This document shows positions 23,563 through 35,068 of a stretch of 64,000 bases of DNA, one piece after another (the first letter of the stretch is position 1; every line of letters begins with the position of its first letter). Position numbers and translations under genes: made by a program. The stretch is from Amia ocellicauda (taxonomy: Eukaryota > Chordata > Actinopteri > Amiiformes > Amiidae), in contig NC_089863.1 in the NCBI RefSeq assembly GCF_036373705.1, positions 8,706,357 to 8,770,356 on the forward strand. Reading direction: 5' to 3'. Under the pieces are notes generated by a model. It did no database searches. It saw only the letters and a list, made by a program, of their open reading frames with translations, and was not told the DNA's origin.

Positions 23563-25381
23563 GAAAGCTTCGCCTCCAAATAGACCCAGCGATGCTGACT
23601 ACCCTCGCCACCCAGAGAGCCGTGCTCGGGGAGCATGAGCGGATGCTCTAGGGGATTGTGACCGCCCTGGACCGGTGACGGCTGATCCGGCTCCTGCTGC
23701 CGCCCCTGTAGCTCCTGTCCAGCCGGTCTGGCTGGCTGTTCTGGGGAAATACGACGGCTCCCCCGACCACTGCAATGGGCTTTGGACTGCAGTGCAAGCT
23801 GTACTTTGCCCACCTGCCCACGTCCTTCCCCACCGAAGAGGCCAAGATCACCATTCATTGTCACCCTCCTGACTGGGAGAGCGCTCGGATGGGCTGCCGC
23901 CGTCTGGGAGCAACAGGGTGAGGTGACACGGTCCCTTAGTGCCTTCCTGAAGCACTTCCTGGAGGTGTTCCATCACCCAGCAGAAGGGAGGGACACCGGG
24001 GAACAGCTCGTCGCGCTGCGCAAGGGCTCCTCGTCCACCACGGATTACGCCCTGAGGTTCCAGACCCTGGCAGCGGGCAGCGGATGATGTGACCGGTCTC
24101 TGCTCTCCCAGCGCCACAGACAGCTGCCCAAACTTCACACCTGCACTTTCTTCTCCTGCAAGCTGTCACCGGTGGAGCGCAACTACGACATCAGCAACCG
24201 TGAGCTCCTCGGCATGAAGCTGGCTTTCGAGGAGTGGCAGCACTGGCTGGAGGGCGCCGCGCACCCATTCCTGGTTCAAACGGACTACCGGAACCCGGAG
24301 TACATCCAGTCAGCGAAGCGCCTCAATACCCGCCAGGTGTGCTGGGCACTCTTCTTCACCCGGTATCAAAGAACATCAAGGCGGACTCCCTCTCTCACCA
24401 GTTCGACTCCTCTCTAGCCCCGCAGTCCACGGAACCCATCCTGTCTCCCTCCTGCGTTCTGGCTCCCATTCAGTGGAGCATCTGGGACCAGATCCAGCGT
24501 GGACTCGCCACTGATCCGGCTCCTCCCACCTGTCCAGCGAACCGGACCTACGTCCCGTCATCCATGCGCCCGCAAATGCTGCACTGGATCCACGGCACTC
24601 CTGCCTCCGTTCACCCGGGTGTCAGCTGCACCGTCGCCCTGGTTCAGGGAAAGTTCTGGTGGCTGGGTCTTGCACGTGACATCATTTCGTTTGTCAGATG
24701 CTGTTCCACCAGGTGTTCCGTGTCTACAGGCTGCCTGAGGACATTGTTTCCGACAGAGGTCCCCAGTTCACCTCCCGTGTCTGGTCTGCCTTTTTCAAGG
24801 CACTGACTTCGGGATATCACCCCCAATCAAACGGCCAGACGGAGCGCTTAAACCAGGAGATCGGGAGGTTTCTATGCTCCTATTGTAGCTCGTCCCAGAC
24901 TAGAATCACTTCTTGCCCTGGGCGGAGTACGCGCAGAACTCCCTCAACAGCTCTTCCTCTGGCCTCACCCCCTTCCATTGCACCCTTCAGTTACCAGCCT
25001 GCCCTGTTCCCCTGGGATGAGGAATCCACAGATGTCCCGGTGCTGGTGATCTGGCAAGCGGCGCACACCTGGCTGCAGTTCGAGATCTGCCGCCAGAAGT
25101 CTACAGCAGACCGACATCACCGCCCAGCGCCACACTATCTGCTGGGACAGGAGGTGTGGCTTTCCACCAGGGAAATCAGGATGAAACCGCCCTCCAAGAA
25201 ACTCAGCCCCCAGTACATCGGCCCTTTCCGGATTCTCCACCACGTCAATCCAGTCACCTACCGCCTGCAGTTGCCCCCACTTTCCACGTCTCCCTCCTGA
25301 AGCCGGTGGTTGGATCATTCACCTGCTCCTGCTCAGCCCGCCTCTTCTCCTGCTCCTGCTCCTCCCCCTCCTCCGCCTTTG

Positions 25382-25596
25382 AATCATCGACCCCTTGCTT
25401 TACCTCCCGATCACGACTTTGGACTTTCCTCTATACTCTGTTTGCCTGATCGGCTGACCCTTACGTGTGACCATGACCACGTCTTTGCCTTGCCCTTGAT
25501 TGCCCTGTTCTACCGGTATCCAACCCACACCTGACTGACCACCTCTACCAGCACTGCAACTGGGTTCCCTGTTCCCGTGCCCCACGGTATGTTACA
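25382..25596 (+). repeat. Right, truncated gypsy LTR segment
   Basis: It matches only the 3' half of the left LTR. The upstream half is replaced by the proline-rich pol tail, so the LTR pair is asymmetric. Confidence 0.7.
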
Positions 25597-26358
25597 ATAA
25601 CAAGCCTATTTGCAAAGAAATCCAATTGAAATTGAGTCATCTGTGACCGTCTGAATGAGACCCCCCATCCCCCAGAGCAGACAACACAGAAACTGTAAAT
25701 TGGATGTGTCTGAGAATGAAACGCCCTGGTAGCCAAGAGAATAAGCTTTCAAATGATGTGCGCATTGTAAGAATACAGTGTAACTTCTATGCACAGGAGC
25801 TTCGCGAAACACTGCCAAATAATGCTTTAGAGATTGTAGTAATACAGTATATAGCTCTGAAATGTACATTATTTTTCAGTTTTTGGTAACCTACATTTTT
25901 TTTTTAACCTCTGTCAGTTTACCACTTACCTTTGTACCATTTCAGGTTATTCACTGGACTTGAACTGCTTAAATTTCAATAAAAACTGGAAAAATGGGGG
26001 TGTTCTAAAAGTTCTGACTGGTAGTGTAGTTCGAATCCCAAGTGGGAAACTCCAAGGTACACACAGTATATCTTGAAACAACACGTATAATAAAATAATT
26101 TATTTAACAAAAAATGGAAATACAGTATGTGTAAGTACAGAAAATTAATTAGAATGCTACATTAGTCTGTAGTTGTGTTGTCATGCATACAAAATCAAAC
26201 CATTGTGACATTAGTGTATTTTATTAGTGCTAAGCTAATTATTTTAAATAATAAAACAGGAAAACATAGTCACAAGTTATAGAATGAACAGAACTTTGTT
26301 AATATGTTGTTCCTCTTCCAAAAGTAGTTGCAATAATATAGAAGTAATATATTACTAC

Positions 26359-26467
26359 CTCTTGCCATATCAGAGGTTTCACGGTGAATTCTTTTGTGGT
26401 CTGTGTGAGATCTTCTGACTCCACCAAACCTGACTTCATCTAACCTTTCATGGGCATCTTGGAAGTC
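26359..26467 (-). pseudogene. Orphan upstream exon of decayed VLIG copy 1
   Basis: A 109-nt open exon, phase 0 to 1, with TTTCAAG acceptor and GTAGTA donor. It reads DFQDAHERLDEVRFGGVRRS and continues SHTDHKRIH. It is the counterpart of 56739-56838 in copy 2, and similarity continues into both flanks (about 26095-26625 against 56460-56998). No other small exon of copy 1 is found in the window. Confidence 0.75.
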
Positions 26468-26928
26468 CTTGAAAATATAATTTGAGAACGTGAGGTATTT
26501 AACCAATTTAAATCTGGTTTTGTAATTTAAAATGATCATTAATGATTGTTAATGGAGTTATCTAAACCTGCCTGAAAATAATATTTTGGTGGTAGGGGGC
26601 TAATTGAGCAGGAGCCATTAATGACACCTTAGGTCATTGTTGTCAAGGGTAACTTCTCTGCTCAGTGTTAAGGCTGTAATATTACCCACTCTATTTTAAT
26701 TGAATTACTAGAATCATGAATAAAAGTAATCTTGAATAATTAGAGATTTTATTTGTATCATTATGTTTTTTCTTCTCATAAAAAAGGAGTGAGAAACAGA
26801 ACATGACAAATGTTTTAAAAGGAAAAAGAACAATAGCAAATAAAACAGTACTATATATTTGTTAATTACAGATGCACAGGGACAAATACATGAATCTATC
26901 TTATGTTCTTCCATTTTGCATTGCATTG

Positions 26929-28080
26929 CTAGGCCACTCCAGGACCTTAATGTGCTTCTTCTTGAGCCACTCCTTTGTGGTGTTTTGGGTCATTGTCATG
27001 CTGGAATACCCATCCACGACCCATTTTCAATGCTCTGGCTGAGGGAAGGAGGTTCTCACCCAAGATTTGACGGTACATGGCCCCGTCCATCGTCCCTTTG
27101 ATGCAGTGCAGTTGTCCTGTCTCCTTAGCAGAAAAACACCCCCAAAGCATAATGTTTCCACCTCTATGTTTGACAGTGGGGATGGTGTTCTTGGGGTCAT
27201 TCCTCCTCCTCCAAACACGGCGAGTTGAGTTGATGCCAAAGAGCTCGATTTTGGTCTCATCTGACCACAACACTTTCACCCAGTTCTCCTCTGAATCATT
27301 CAGATGTTCATTGGCAAACTGCAGACGGGCCTGTACATGTGCTTTCTTGAGCAGGGGGACCTTGCGGGCGCTGCAGGATTTCAGTCCTTCACGGCGTAGT
27401 GTGTTACCAATTGTTTTCTTGGTGACTATGGTCCCAGCTGCCTTGAGATCATTAACAAGATCCTCCCGTGTAGTTCTGGGCTGATTCCTCACCATTCTCA
27501 TGATCATTGAAACTCCATGAGGTGAGATCTTGCATGGAGCCCCAGACCGAGGGAGACTGACAGTTATTTTGTGTTTCTTCCATTTGCGAATAATCACAAT
27601 TGTCACCTTCTCACCAAGCTGCTTGACGATGGTCTTGTAGCCCATTCCAGCCTTCTGTAGGTCTACAATCTTGTCCCTGACATCCTTGGACAGCTCTTTG
27701 TTCTTGGCCATGGTGGAGAGTTTGGAATCTGATTGATTGACTGCTTCTGTGGACAGGTGTCTTTTATACAGGTAACGAGCTGAGATTAGGAGCGCTCCCT
27801 TTAAGAGAGTGCTCCTAGTCTCAGCTCGTTACCTGTATAAAAGACACCTGGGAGCCAGAAATCTTGCTGATTGATAGGGGATCAAATACTTATTTCCCTC
27901 ATTAACATGCAAATCAATTTATAACTTTTTTGAAATGCGTTTTTTTCTGGATATTTTTGTTGTTATTCTGTCTCTCACTGTTAAAATACACCTACCATTA
28001 AAATTATAGACTGATCATTTCTTTGTCAGATGGCAAATGTACAAAATCAGCAGGGGATCAAATACTTTTTTCCCTCACTG
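26929..28080 (-). mobile_element. Tc1 element, truncated, with 254-aa transposase frame
   Basis: Same family as the intact copy at 45907-47493. Frame 26947-27711 starts [20 protein letters not shown], has the paired helix-turn-helix and the first catalytic region ([13 protein letters not shown]), and reaches QHDNDPKH. A small deletion there shifts frame and the C-terminal SPDLNP..E region is lost. The right terminal repeat ends at 28080. The left end is cut off near 26929. Confidence 0.88.
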
Positions 28081-29339
28081 TACATAGCAAAGGCTAAATT
28101 GCATTTCCCATTGCACCCTTAGTTTAACTAATTATTTCCTATATCTGAGCCTTTTGATTATTTTAAACAGTAGGGGTTTTAAGTTAAGTATAAAATTGTA
28201 TAAGGAACGTATCTTATTAAGGCACCAACTTTTTATTAGTCACACAATTTAAAAATTAAAGTGTAAGCAAATTATTACTTAATTAAGGGCTCGAGAGTCA
28301 TTGAGTCATTGAAAGTTCAGCTGGCACAAAAAGCAGCAGGGTAGTGGGTCCTCCAGGAGCAGGGTGGAGAACCACTGATCTAGACTAAACACTTAATACG
28401 ACATTAGTCTGAATTATCTGAATTAGAAAATAAATGTTATGTACATGCAGAGGATTGGACCTGGCACCACCAACACTGCCAACACCGCTCTGCTGTTCAA
28501 GAACTGCGGTACCAAGCTGGAGCTCAGCACTGAACCACAGCCCTGCCCCAGGCATCTTATACTAATACACTATTGGCACAAGTCGGCTATAGGCTACATA
28601 CTATGGAGTGCTAGACCTGTCAAAATCAATAAATAAATACATACTTAAATAAATGCATGATACTGAAATAGATGAATGATACATTTATTTCAACATGTAT
28701 TCATTAAATCTTTTCAGTGTCAACCATTCAATGATAGACCATGACATTGCTATTGGTTCATAGGTTTTGTCCCTATCCACCAGGGAAGCAGATTCAAGCA
28801 TGCCATTGGTCAACCCTTTTCTGTGCTGTGCTCAATTGTGTGTGACTGCTAACTGAAAATCCCATGGGAGGCATTTAAAATGATAAAAATGACAGACTTC
28901 CAACCCCAAGAGTTTCTTAGTGAGATTGTCAGGGAACTAAAAACTTTGGAAAACAAACCTGATAGCAACAGTTAGGAAAGATGCTTTTTGTGTCGTGTGG
29001 AAAACCTTTGTAAAGACTAGGCCAAATTGTGGCTCTCAGTAATTATGATATTGCCAATATAATTGTCTGTAATTGCAAGATGTTTTGGTTAGCATCTAAC
29101 TGCAAGAGAACAAAATGGCAATGTTAAGCGGACACCGTTCAATCAGCATTAGATTAATCAGTCGAGACAACTGAGGCTTACATTTCGATTGGGTTGCATG
29201 CTCCTGAAATTGCAAGCTTATTTGGTGTGTCGGAAAGCACTGTAAGGTGAATAATGGGAGAGTCTAAAACGCCTAATGTAGAAAACACTTAATGTCTTAC
29301 TGTGTGTAACAGGGCTCATTAGGTATACAGCTGTAAAAA

Positions 29340-29520
29340 ATAGTCAGACATCATACTTGAGTAAAAGTACAAATATTCTATCAAAAACATACTCCAGTAA
29401 AAGTAAAAAGTCTCCCATTCAAACAGTACTTGAGTAAAAGTAAAAAAGTAGTTACTTTCAAGAATTACCAAAAGTAAAAGTAAATTGTAATTTTAGTAAT
29501 ATAGTGAAAGTTCATGTGTT
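29340..29520. repeat. Dispersed repeat with ACTTGAGTAAAAGTA units
   Basis: Repeated 'ACTTGAGTAAAAGTAAAA' blocks as seen in common fish non-autonomous DNA transposons. The ends were not defined. Confidence 0.4.
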
Positions 29521-30426
29521 AGTGTGTGAGCCTTATGAAGAGCCATGCAAGAGATTCATTCAAAGGGTAACACTGGGGGATTCATATAATAAATGGACAC
29601 TCGGGCAAGTATAATAAATGGACATTCAATTTAGCCAGTTACTTAGCGCACTTATCAGAAGCGTTACACTGTAGGCTGTGATTATTTAGCATTTATTTAG
29701 TATTACTACGAGCTATTGTTCAGTGTAACTGCGTGTGTCTGGCTCTGTCTTTGTCTGTATTCAGAATTGTGCCATTAGTAATCCTGTGTGGGAGGGAGGG
29801 CCATCCTGACCAGCCTTGTGAGTTTTGCCGCCGGCAAAAGCAGGAGCAAGATGGGGGGTGGGAACATTTGTTTTTGGGGCAAATGCTTAAGACTTTAGGG
29901 GCAATGCGTGAGCTATACCTGCCACAAGAATACAGGTCACTGCACCGCTTTACAACATGGACCATTCATAACCGGCTCGAACAAAACGTTATGACAACTC
30001 TACAGCTACATGCACAATACCCATCGATCTAATGCAACACAAAACAGAGTACAGGCTCTCTCAGATCAATACTCACTTCTCTGTGCTGTGTGCGGAGCGG
30101 GTGTCTGTGTCCTTCTGTTTCTCCCATAAGTCGTCAAACTCACAGGAAAGTCGCAGTTTTTCATACATACCCATTATTAACGTTAGATATATTTTTTCAT
30201 GCAGCTGCGCGGTTGTAACAACAGGACTGCCAAGTGTTGTGGACCAAAGTGCATGAATAAAGATTCTGGTCAAAACAGGCGTGAGGTCAAGAACCAGCAA
30301 ACTGGGCAATGGAGGCTGAGCTAGAATCGTGGTCGGGGTAAACAGGCTATAAATCGGACGATCAGGCAAACAGAGTACAAAGGGAGATCCAAGAGCCGGT
30401 AATCAAAGAACAAGCAAGGAACAGAA

Positions 30427-30472
30427 GAACTACGAACTACGAACTACGAACTACGAACTACGAACTACGAAC
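30427..30472. repeat. (GAACTAC)n 7-bp tandem repeat
   Basis: Six consecutive perfect GAACTAC units plus partial ends. Confidence 0.95.
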
Positions 30473-31245
30473 TCTAATGCTCAGTAGTATAGCACAGGAG
30501 GCTTTATAAGACTTTGCGAGGAGCTATAGAAACAAGGGGGTTTAAATACTGAGCTAATGAGCCCAGGTAGCTGGGAACAGGTGTGCTAATTGGTAAATTA
30601 ATGGAGAGCACTTGACCTGAAGTAACCCAGAGCAGGAAAACAGAAAGTGGAGAAGGATAGAAGGTGAGAAGTATTGACCTCTGGTGGAGAGACTAGGAAC
30701 AAGGTCAGGACGTGGACATAACAGCGGTGAAACTTTTTTTTTTTCGCTGTGGGCATACGTAACTTTGAAAGCAAACCGAAATGGTCAAAATGACCCAGCC
30801 TTTCTACTGTGTGATGACCAATCAAAATATATTTTTTTCACAACTGGTAAAATGTGTGTGACTGACGTATGAATGGTGCTATGAAGCTGCAGAGTGAAGC
30901 ATATAGTCGGATCAATATTAATGAATTAAGTGAGCTGTGTGCCCCTGAAAACGCAGGTTTGATGTTATTGTATTCCTCTACACCGCGCAACCAGCAACGC
31001 AGCACATCAGGTGGGCATGACCGAGGGGTCAAATTGTAGGACAGACTAGGGATACAAAACTGAGGTGCCACAATATTCCAACTGAGGGGGCATTGCCCCC
31101 TTGTGGCGCCGGGCCTGTCTCTTTCAAACCCCCAAAACAGCCTTTGAATGCTCAAAAACAGCCTTTGCTGATTAATGCATTTTATTGTCAGAACAATCAA
31201 AAACTCACTCTGCTGGGACCTTGAATAGAGACCCTGACTCTGAAA

Positions 31246-32230
31246 GCCCAGAACTACACGGGAGGATCTTGTTAATGATCTCAAGGCAGCTGGGACCATA
31301 GTCACAAAGAAAACAATTGGTAACACACTACGCCGTGAAGGACTGAAATCCTGCAGTGCCCGTATGGTCCCCCTGCTCAAGAAAGCACATGTACAGGCCC
31401 GTCTGAAGTTTGCCAATGAACATCTGAATGATTCAGAGGAGAACTGGGTGAAAGTGTTGTGGTCAGATGAGACCAAAATCGAGCTCTTTGGCATCAACTC
31501 AACTCGCCGTGTTTGGAGGAGGAGGAATGACCCCAAGAACACCATCCCCACCGTCAAACATAGAGGTGGAAACATTATGCTTTGGGGGTGTTTTTCTGCT
31601 AAGGAGACAGGACAACTGCACCGCATCAAAGGGACGATGGATGGGGCCATGTACCGTCAAATCTTGGGTGAGAACCTCCTTCCCTCAGCCAGGGCATTGA
31701 AAATGGGTCGAGGATGGGTATTCCAGCATGACAATGACCCAAAACACACAGCCAAGGCAACAAAGGAGTGGCTCAAGAAGAAGCACATTAAGGTCTTGGA
31801 GTGGCCTAGCCAGTCTCCAGACCTTAATCCCATAGAAAATCTGTGGAAGGAGCTGAAGGTTCGAGTTGACATACGTCAGCCTTGAAACCTTAATGACTTG
31901 GAGAGGATCTGCAAAGAGGAGTGGGACAAAATCCCTCCTGAGATGTGTGCAAACCTGGTGGCCAACTACAAGAAACGTCTGACCTCTGTGATTGCCAACA
32001 AGGGTTTTGCCACCAAGTACTAAGTCAAAGGGGTCAAATACTTCTTTCCCTCATTAACATGCAAATCAATTCATAACTTTTTTTAAATGAGTTTTTCTGG
32101 ATTTTTTTGTTGTTATTCTGTCTCTCACTGTTAAAATACACCTACCATTAAAATTATAGACTGATCATTTCTTTGTCAGTGGGCAAACGTATAAAATCAG
32201 CAGGGGATCAAATATTTTTTTCACTCACTG
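31246..32230 (+). mobile_element. Tc1 element, 5'-truncated transposase
   Basis: Same family as 45907-47493. From 31246 it encodes the C-terminal two thirds of the transposase, including [30 protein letters not shown] and [15 protein letters not shown]. An in-frame TGA at about 31882 replaces the arginine codon after KRQP-type sequence, and the frame then runs on to a TAA near 32023. The right terminal repeat ends at 32230. The left end is missing. Confidence 0.88.
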
Positions 32231-32236
32231 TATACC

Positions 32237-32411
32237 AAACAGGTGCTAATGATCATCAATTCAATATGTAGGTTGAAACACAATCATTAACTGAAACAGA
32301 AACAGCTGTGTAGGAGGAATAAAACTGGGTGAGGAACAGCCAAACTCAGCTAACAAGGTGAGGTTGCTGAAGACAGTTTACAGTCAAAAGTCATACACCA
32401 TGGCAAGACTT
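32237..32411 (+). mobile_element. 5' fragment of another Tc1-like element
   Basis: It contains 'AACAGAAACAGCTGTGTAGG' and 'GGTGAGGTTGCTGAAGACAG' type sequence and ends in CACCATGGCAAGACT, the usual upstream region and start of a Tc1 transposase. The rest of the element is absent: sequence changes abruptly to the lectin-exon remnant. Confidence 0.55.
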
Positions 32412-32477
32412 GGTCAGGACAAAAACTATCAATGGCAGGATGCCTGCTGCTACCAGAAGCTCAGCTTTGTCTGCTAG
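32412..32477 (+). pseudogene. Remnant of duplicated C-type lectin exon
   Basis: It matches the last ~65 nt of the lectin exon (14046-14111). The readable peptide is [17 protein letters not shown], and the final tyrosine codon is now TAG. Similarity continues into the 3' flank. It marks the left edge of the second duplication unit and has no upstream coding sequence. Confidence 0.85.
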
Positions 32478-32756
32478 TAACTTTGACTAAAAGCCACTTC
32501 ACAACATCTAGATTTGTTTATTAATTTTCTAATTATGATGCTATACTGAACAATATGCATGCATTCAATGGTCTTGTTTAATACCACAGTCTCTATATAA
32601 ACTTAATTTGTATGAAAACTCACTTAAAACAAGTAGTTAAGTAGAAATCAGACCCTAAAATATAATAAGTTGCATGAAACATTGTGGTGCCCAAGTTATA
32701 CCTGCAGGTTTAGGATGTCATTCAATATTTGTAGACTTGGCATGTTCGCTAAGGGT

Positions 32757-32965
32757 TTGCCCTCTCCAGGTTAGGGGGGAGTAGGCTGTCCCAGGGCACG
32801 CTGGAGGGATTATATCTCCCGGCTGGCCTGGGAACACCTGGGAATCCCCCAGGAGGAGCTGGAATCTGTTGCTGGGGAAAGGGAGGTGTGGTCCGCCCTG
32901 CTTAGTATGTTGCCACCGCGACCCTCACCAGGACAAGCGGTGTAGAAAATGGATGGATGGATGGC
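32757..32965 (+). mobile_element. RTE (Rex3-like) LINE 3' tail
   Basis: 'CTGGCCTGGGAACACCTGGG', 'CCCCCAGGAGGAGCTGGAA' and the terminal GGATGGATGGATGG repeat are typical of the 3' end of fish RTE-clade LINEs. Only about 200 bp is present. Confidence 0.65.
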
Positions 32966-33204
32966 TAAAGGTTGTTGTTGCAAATTATTCGTATTTTTTT
33001 ATTTTACCACCACCTAAATAGTTTTTGTATCTGAAAAGCAGTAATTAAATTACCATCTGTTGATTATTCACATGCCTAAAAATTGATTGGTTGATGGCAG
33101 TCATTTTGTTACTCAGTTTTATTTAAGTTTTGGGCTTTGTTTTGCTATCCTCCTCTCTGGTTTAGAGTCTTTTTAATTTACCATACAACACCAGACTGCA
33201 TGTA

Positions 33205-33566
33205 CAGTTAGGTCCATACAAACTAACATAATGATGAATTAAATTGTGAGTTTCAGTACTTGGTTGCAAATCCTTTGCAGTCAATGACTGACTGAAGTCT
33301 GGAACCCATAGACATCACCAGATGCTGGGTTTCTTCCCTGGTGATGCTCTGCCAGGCCTGTACTGCAGCTGTCTTTAGTTCCTGCTTGGGCGTTTTGCCT
33401 TCAGTTTTGGCTTCAGCCAGTGAAATGCACGCTCAGTTAATTTCAGGTCAGGTGATTGACTTGGCCATTGCAGAGCATTCCACTTCTTCACCTTAAAAGT
33501 CTTGGGTTGCTTTCACAGTATGCTTCGGGTCATTGTCCATTGTCCAAATATTTATGGACATAACTG
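33205..33566 (-). mobile_element. Internally deleted Tc1-like element
   Basis: The ends CAGTTAGGTCCATA and TATGGACATAACTG are inverted repeats flanked by TA. The interior resembles a minus-strand transposase segment (similar to the 'TTGGCCATTGCAGAGCATTC' region of Tc1 genes), but most of the gene is gone. Confidence 0.7.
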
Positions 33567-35068
33567 TATATAATATGTATGTAATCCAGACCATATTCTA
33601 AATATTTTAGTCATTATGGTAATGCTAAAAGCTAGAATGCTCAACCTATTCATATTTAGTCCAATATCTAATTTTCTAGCATTTCAGTGTCCTCCCCAGA
33701 TAATTCCCATGCTGCCTGTTCTAACACATTGAATGCAAGGAATGCTTTAAAACCGATCATCCAACATTTGGGATAATTGTACATACTTTGGTGAATTTAA
33801 CTCCGACAGGGCGAGTCTGTTATATTTCAAATATGCTATTATTGAATCTCTTTTTGTTTATGCCTTTCTCTCACCATATATCACACCACTACAATCTTTA
33901 CTAGCAAACATACCCAAAATAATTTGTTTAAGCAGCATGGTAGAATACACCAGAGTTTAAATGAATACTCTATAATAGATTAAAAAAAATAATAATAATT
34001 GCAAAAGAGAATTATAAATGTAATTGGGAGAATAAAATACAAAATATAAGACAATATTAATTATTGGTATATTTATTAAGGATTACAATATGTGTAACAA
34101 ATCAAACCTTGTCTTCATGGAGGGAAATTAAAAGAAAATTGGCAGAATAATAAAAGCAGAATATAGCAAAGCAACATATAAAGAAATACAAAATGAAGTA
34201 AAGTGTTACACAGTCATAATGTCCATATGCCAAAGCTCCTTTTGATTAACTGTATTTTGAGAAGAAATAACCCCAAAAATGTCAATCCAGTTTACAAACC
34301 CCTCAGGTCAATCAGCTGAAATCATTAAAGTCATCTCTGTGCTGAATTCAGCATTATGTTTTTGTATTTTTTATCAGACACCCTTATCCCAATAATTGTC
34401 AAAATATAATTAAAAGTAGTTTAATTAAAAAGGTTACTTTCACAAATTTGATCACTTCAATAACATTGCTTAAATGTGTGAATAATTTCAAAAACCAAAA
34501 ATGATATGGAATAATTTAACAATAAAAATAATGTAATTAATTAATTAAAGACTATAACTTGTTTTCAGTAATATAAAGCAAAAAATAACAAGATTAAAAT
34601 CTGGTGCACTACACATCTTATTAACTTCTACTTTTTCCTTTGTCTTCAATGGAATCATTGCATTTGTCTTTGCAGATAAAAGTGAAAGCAATTGATCATA
34701 TTTGTTTCTTTCCTGTTCCTAAGCCTGGATACACACAGCCATTTGTTTTAACTTCAGAAGGACGGTAATGCAGTTAAAGCACAGTAGTAAGGCTCACTGT
34801 CTCAGATCCCATGCCTTTGTATCTCACATATCTCTTCTGTTATTTGCACACCATTCTCCCAATTATATGTCACACTTTTATTTAAACATATGCCAAGATA
34901 ACAGTTGTAACAGTACCTAATTAGAAACATACACTTGTGAAGACATAATCTTAATTCTAACCATTAACTTCACTTGCAGTCAATCAGTCACCAGTTTCAA
35001 AATGTAAAAAGAAAAATGAAATAATTATCTCCCTGGTGTCACACCAAACTCCTGGTTGCTGAGTTGGT
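33567..35068. other. Spacer 3' of VLIG copy 2, duplicated in copy 1
   Basis: No gene. Blocks around 33890-34020 and 34600-34900 match 14660-14780 and 16430-16700. A minus-strand AATAAA at 34877-34882 lies about 190 nt past the stop codon and is a possible poly(A) signal for the gene. Confidence 0.55.

Larger units (their letters stand above)
23070..25596 (+). mobile_element. Internally deleted Ty3/gypsy retrotransposon
   Basis: A polypurine tract (GGAGGGGGGGTAC, 23091-23103) precedes TGTCACGG, the likely LTR start at 23104. Degraded gag-like text spans 23590-24090. An RNase H piece follows ([18 protein letters not shown] near 24200). Integrase core pieces lie at 24700-24990 ([30 protein letters not shown]), and a chromodomain-like tail ends near 25300. 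Protease and most of reverse transcriptase are absent, and frames are broken in several places. It is non-autonomous and high in GC compared with the host DNA. Confidence 0.82.
22406..26026. mobile_element. Tc1/mariner-type element split by a gypsy insertion
   Basis: The ends are inverted repeats (left 'CACTACCTGTCAAAGTTTTA', right the reverse complement of 'CACTACCAGTCAGAACTTTT'), extending through 'CCAGTTTTTATTGAAA'. A TA target duplication lies on each side (22404-22405 and 26027-26028). No transposase is seen. The interior holds the gypsy element at about 23104-25596. Confidence 0.8.
28081..31245. other. Repeat-rich non-coding DNA, no gene recognised
   Basis: It contains a 'GGGTCCTCCAGGAGCAGG' repeat tail near 28345, a repeat with many 'ACTTGAGTAAAAGTA' units (29340-29520), a 7-bp tandem repeat (30427-30472), and an LTR-like AG-rich stretch (30240-30720) resembling 60765-61120. 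Open frames such as 29733-30032 have no recognisable domain. Confidence 0.5.

Noticed and set aside
26021-26045. tRNA B box (GTTCGAATCCC)
   Set aside because: It sits at the junction of a transposon end and its target. No A box or cloverleaf can be drawn; at most it is a SINE relic.
29733-30032. 99-codon open frame as a gene
   Set aside because: No start context, domain or splice structure is seen, and it lies among repeats.
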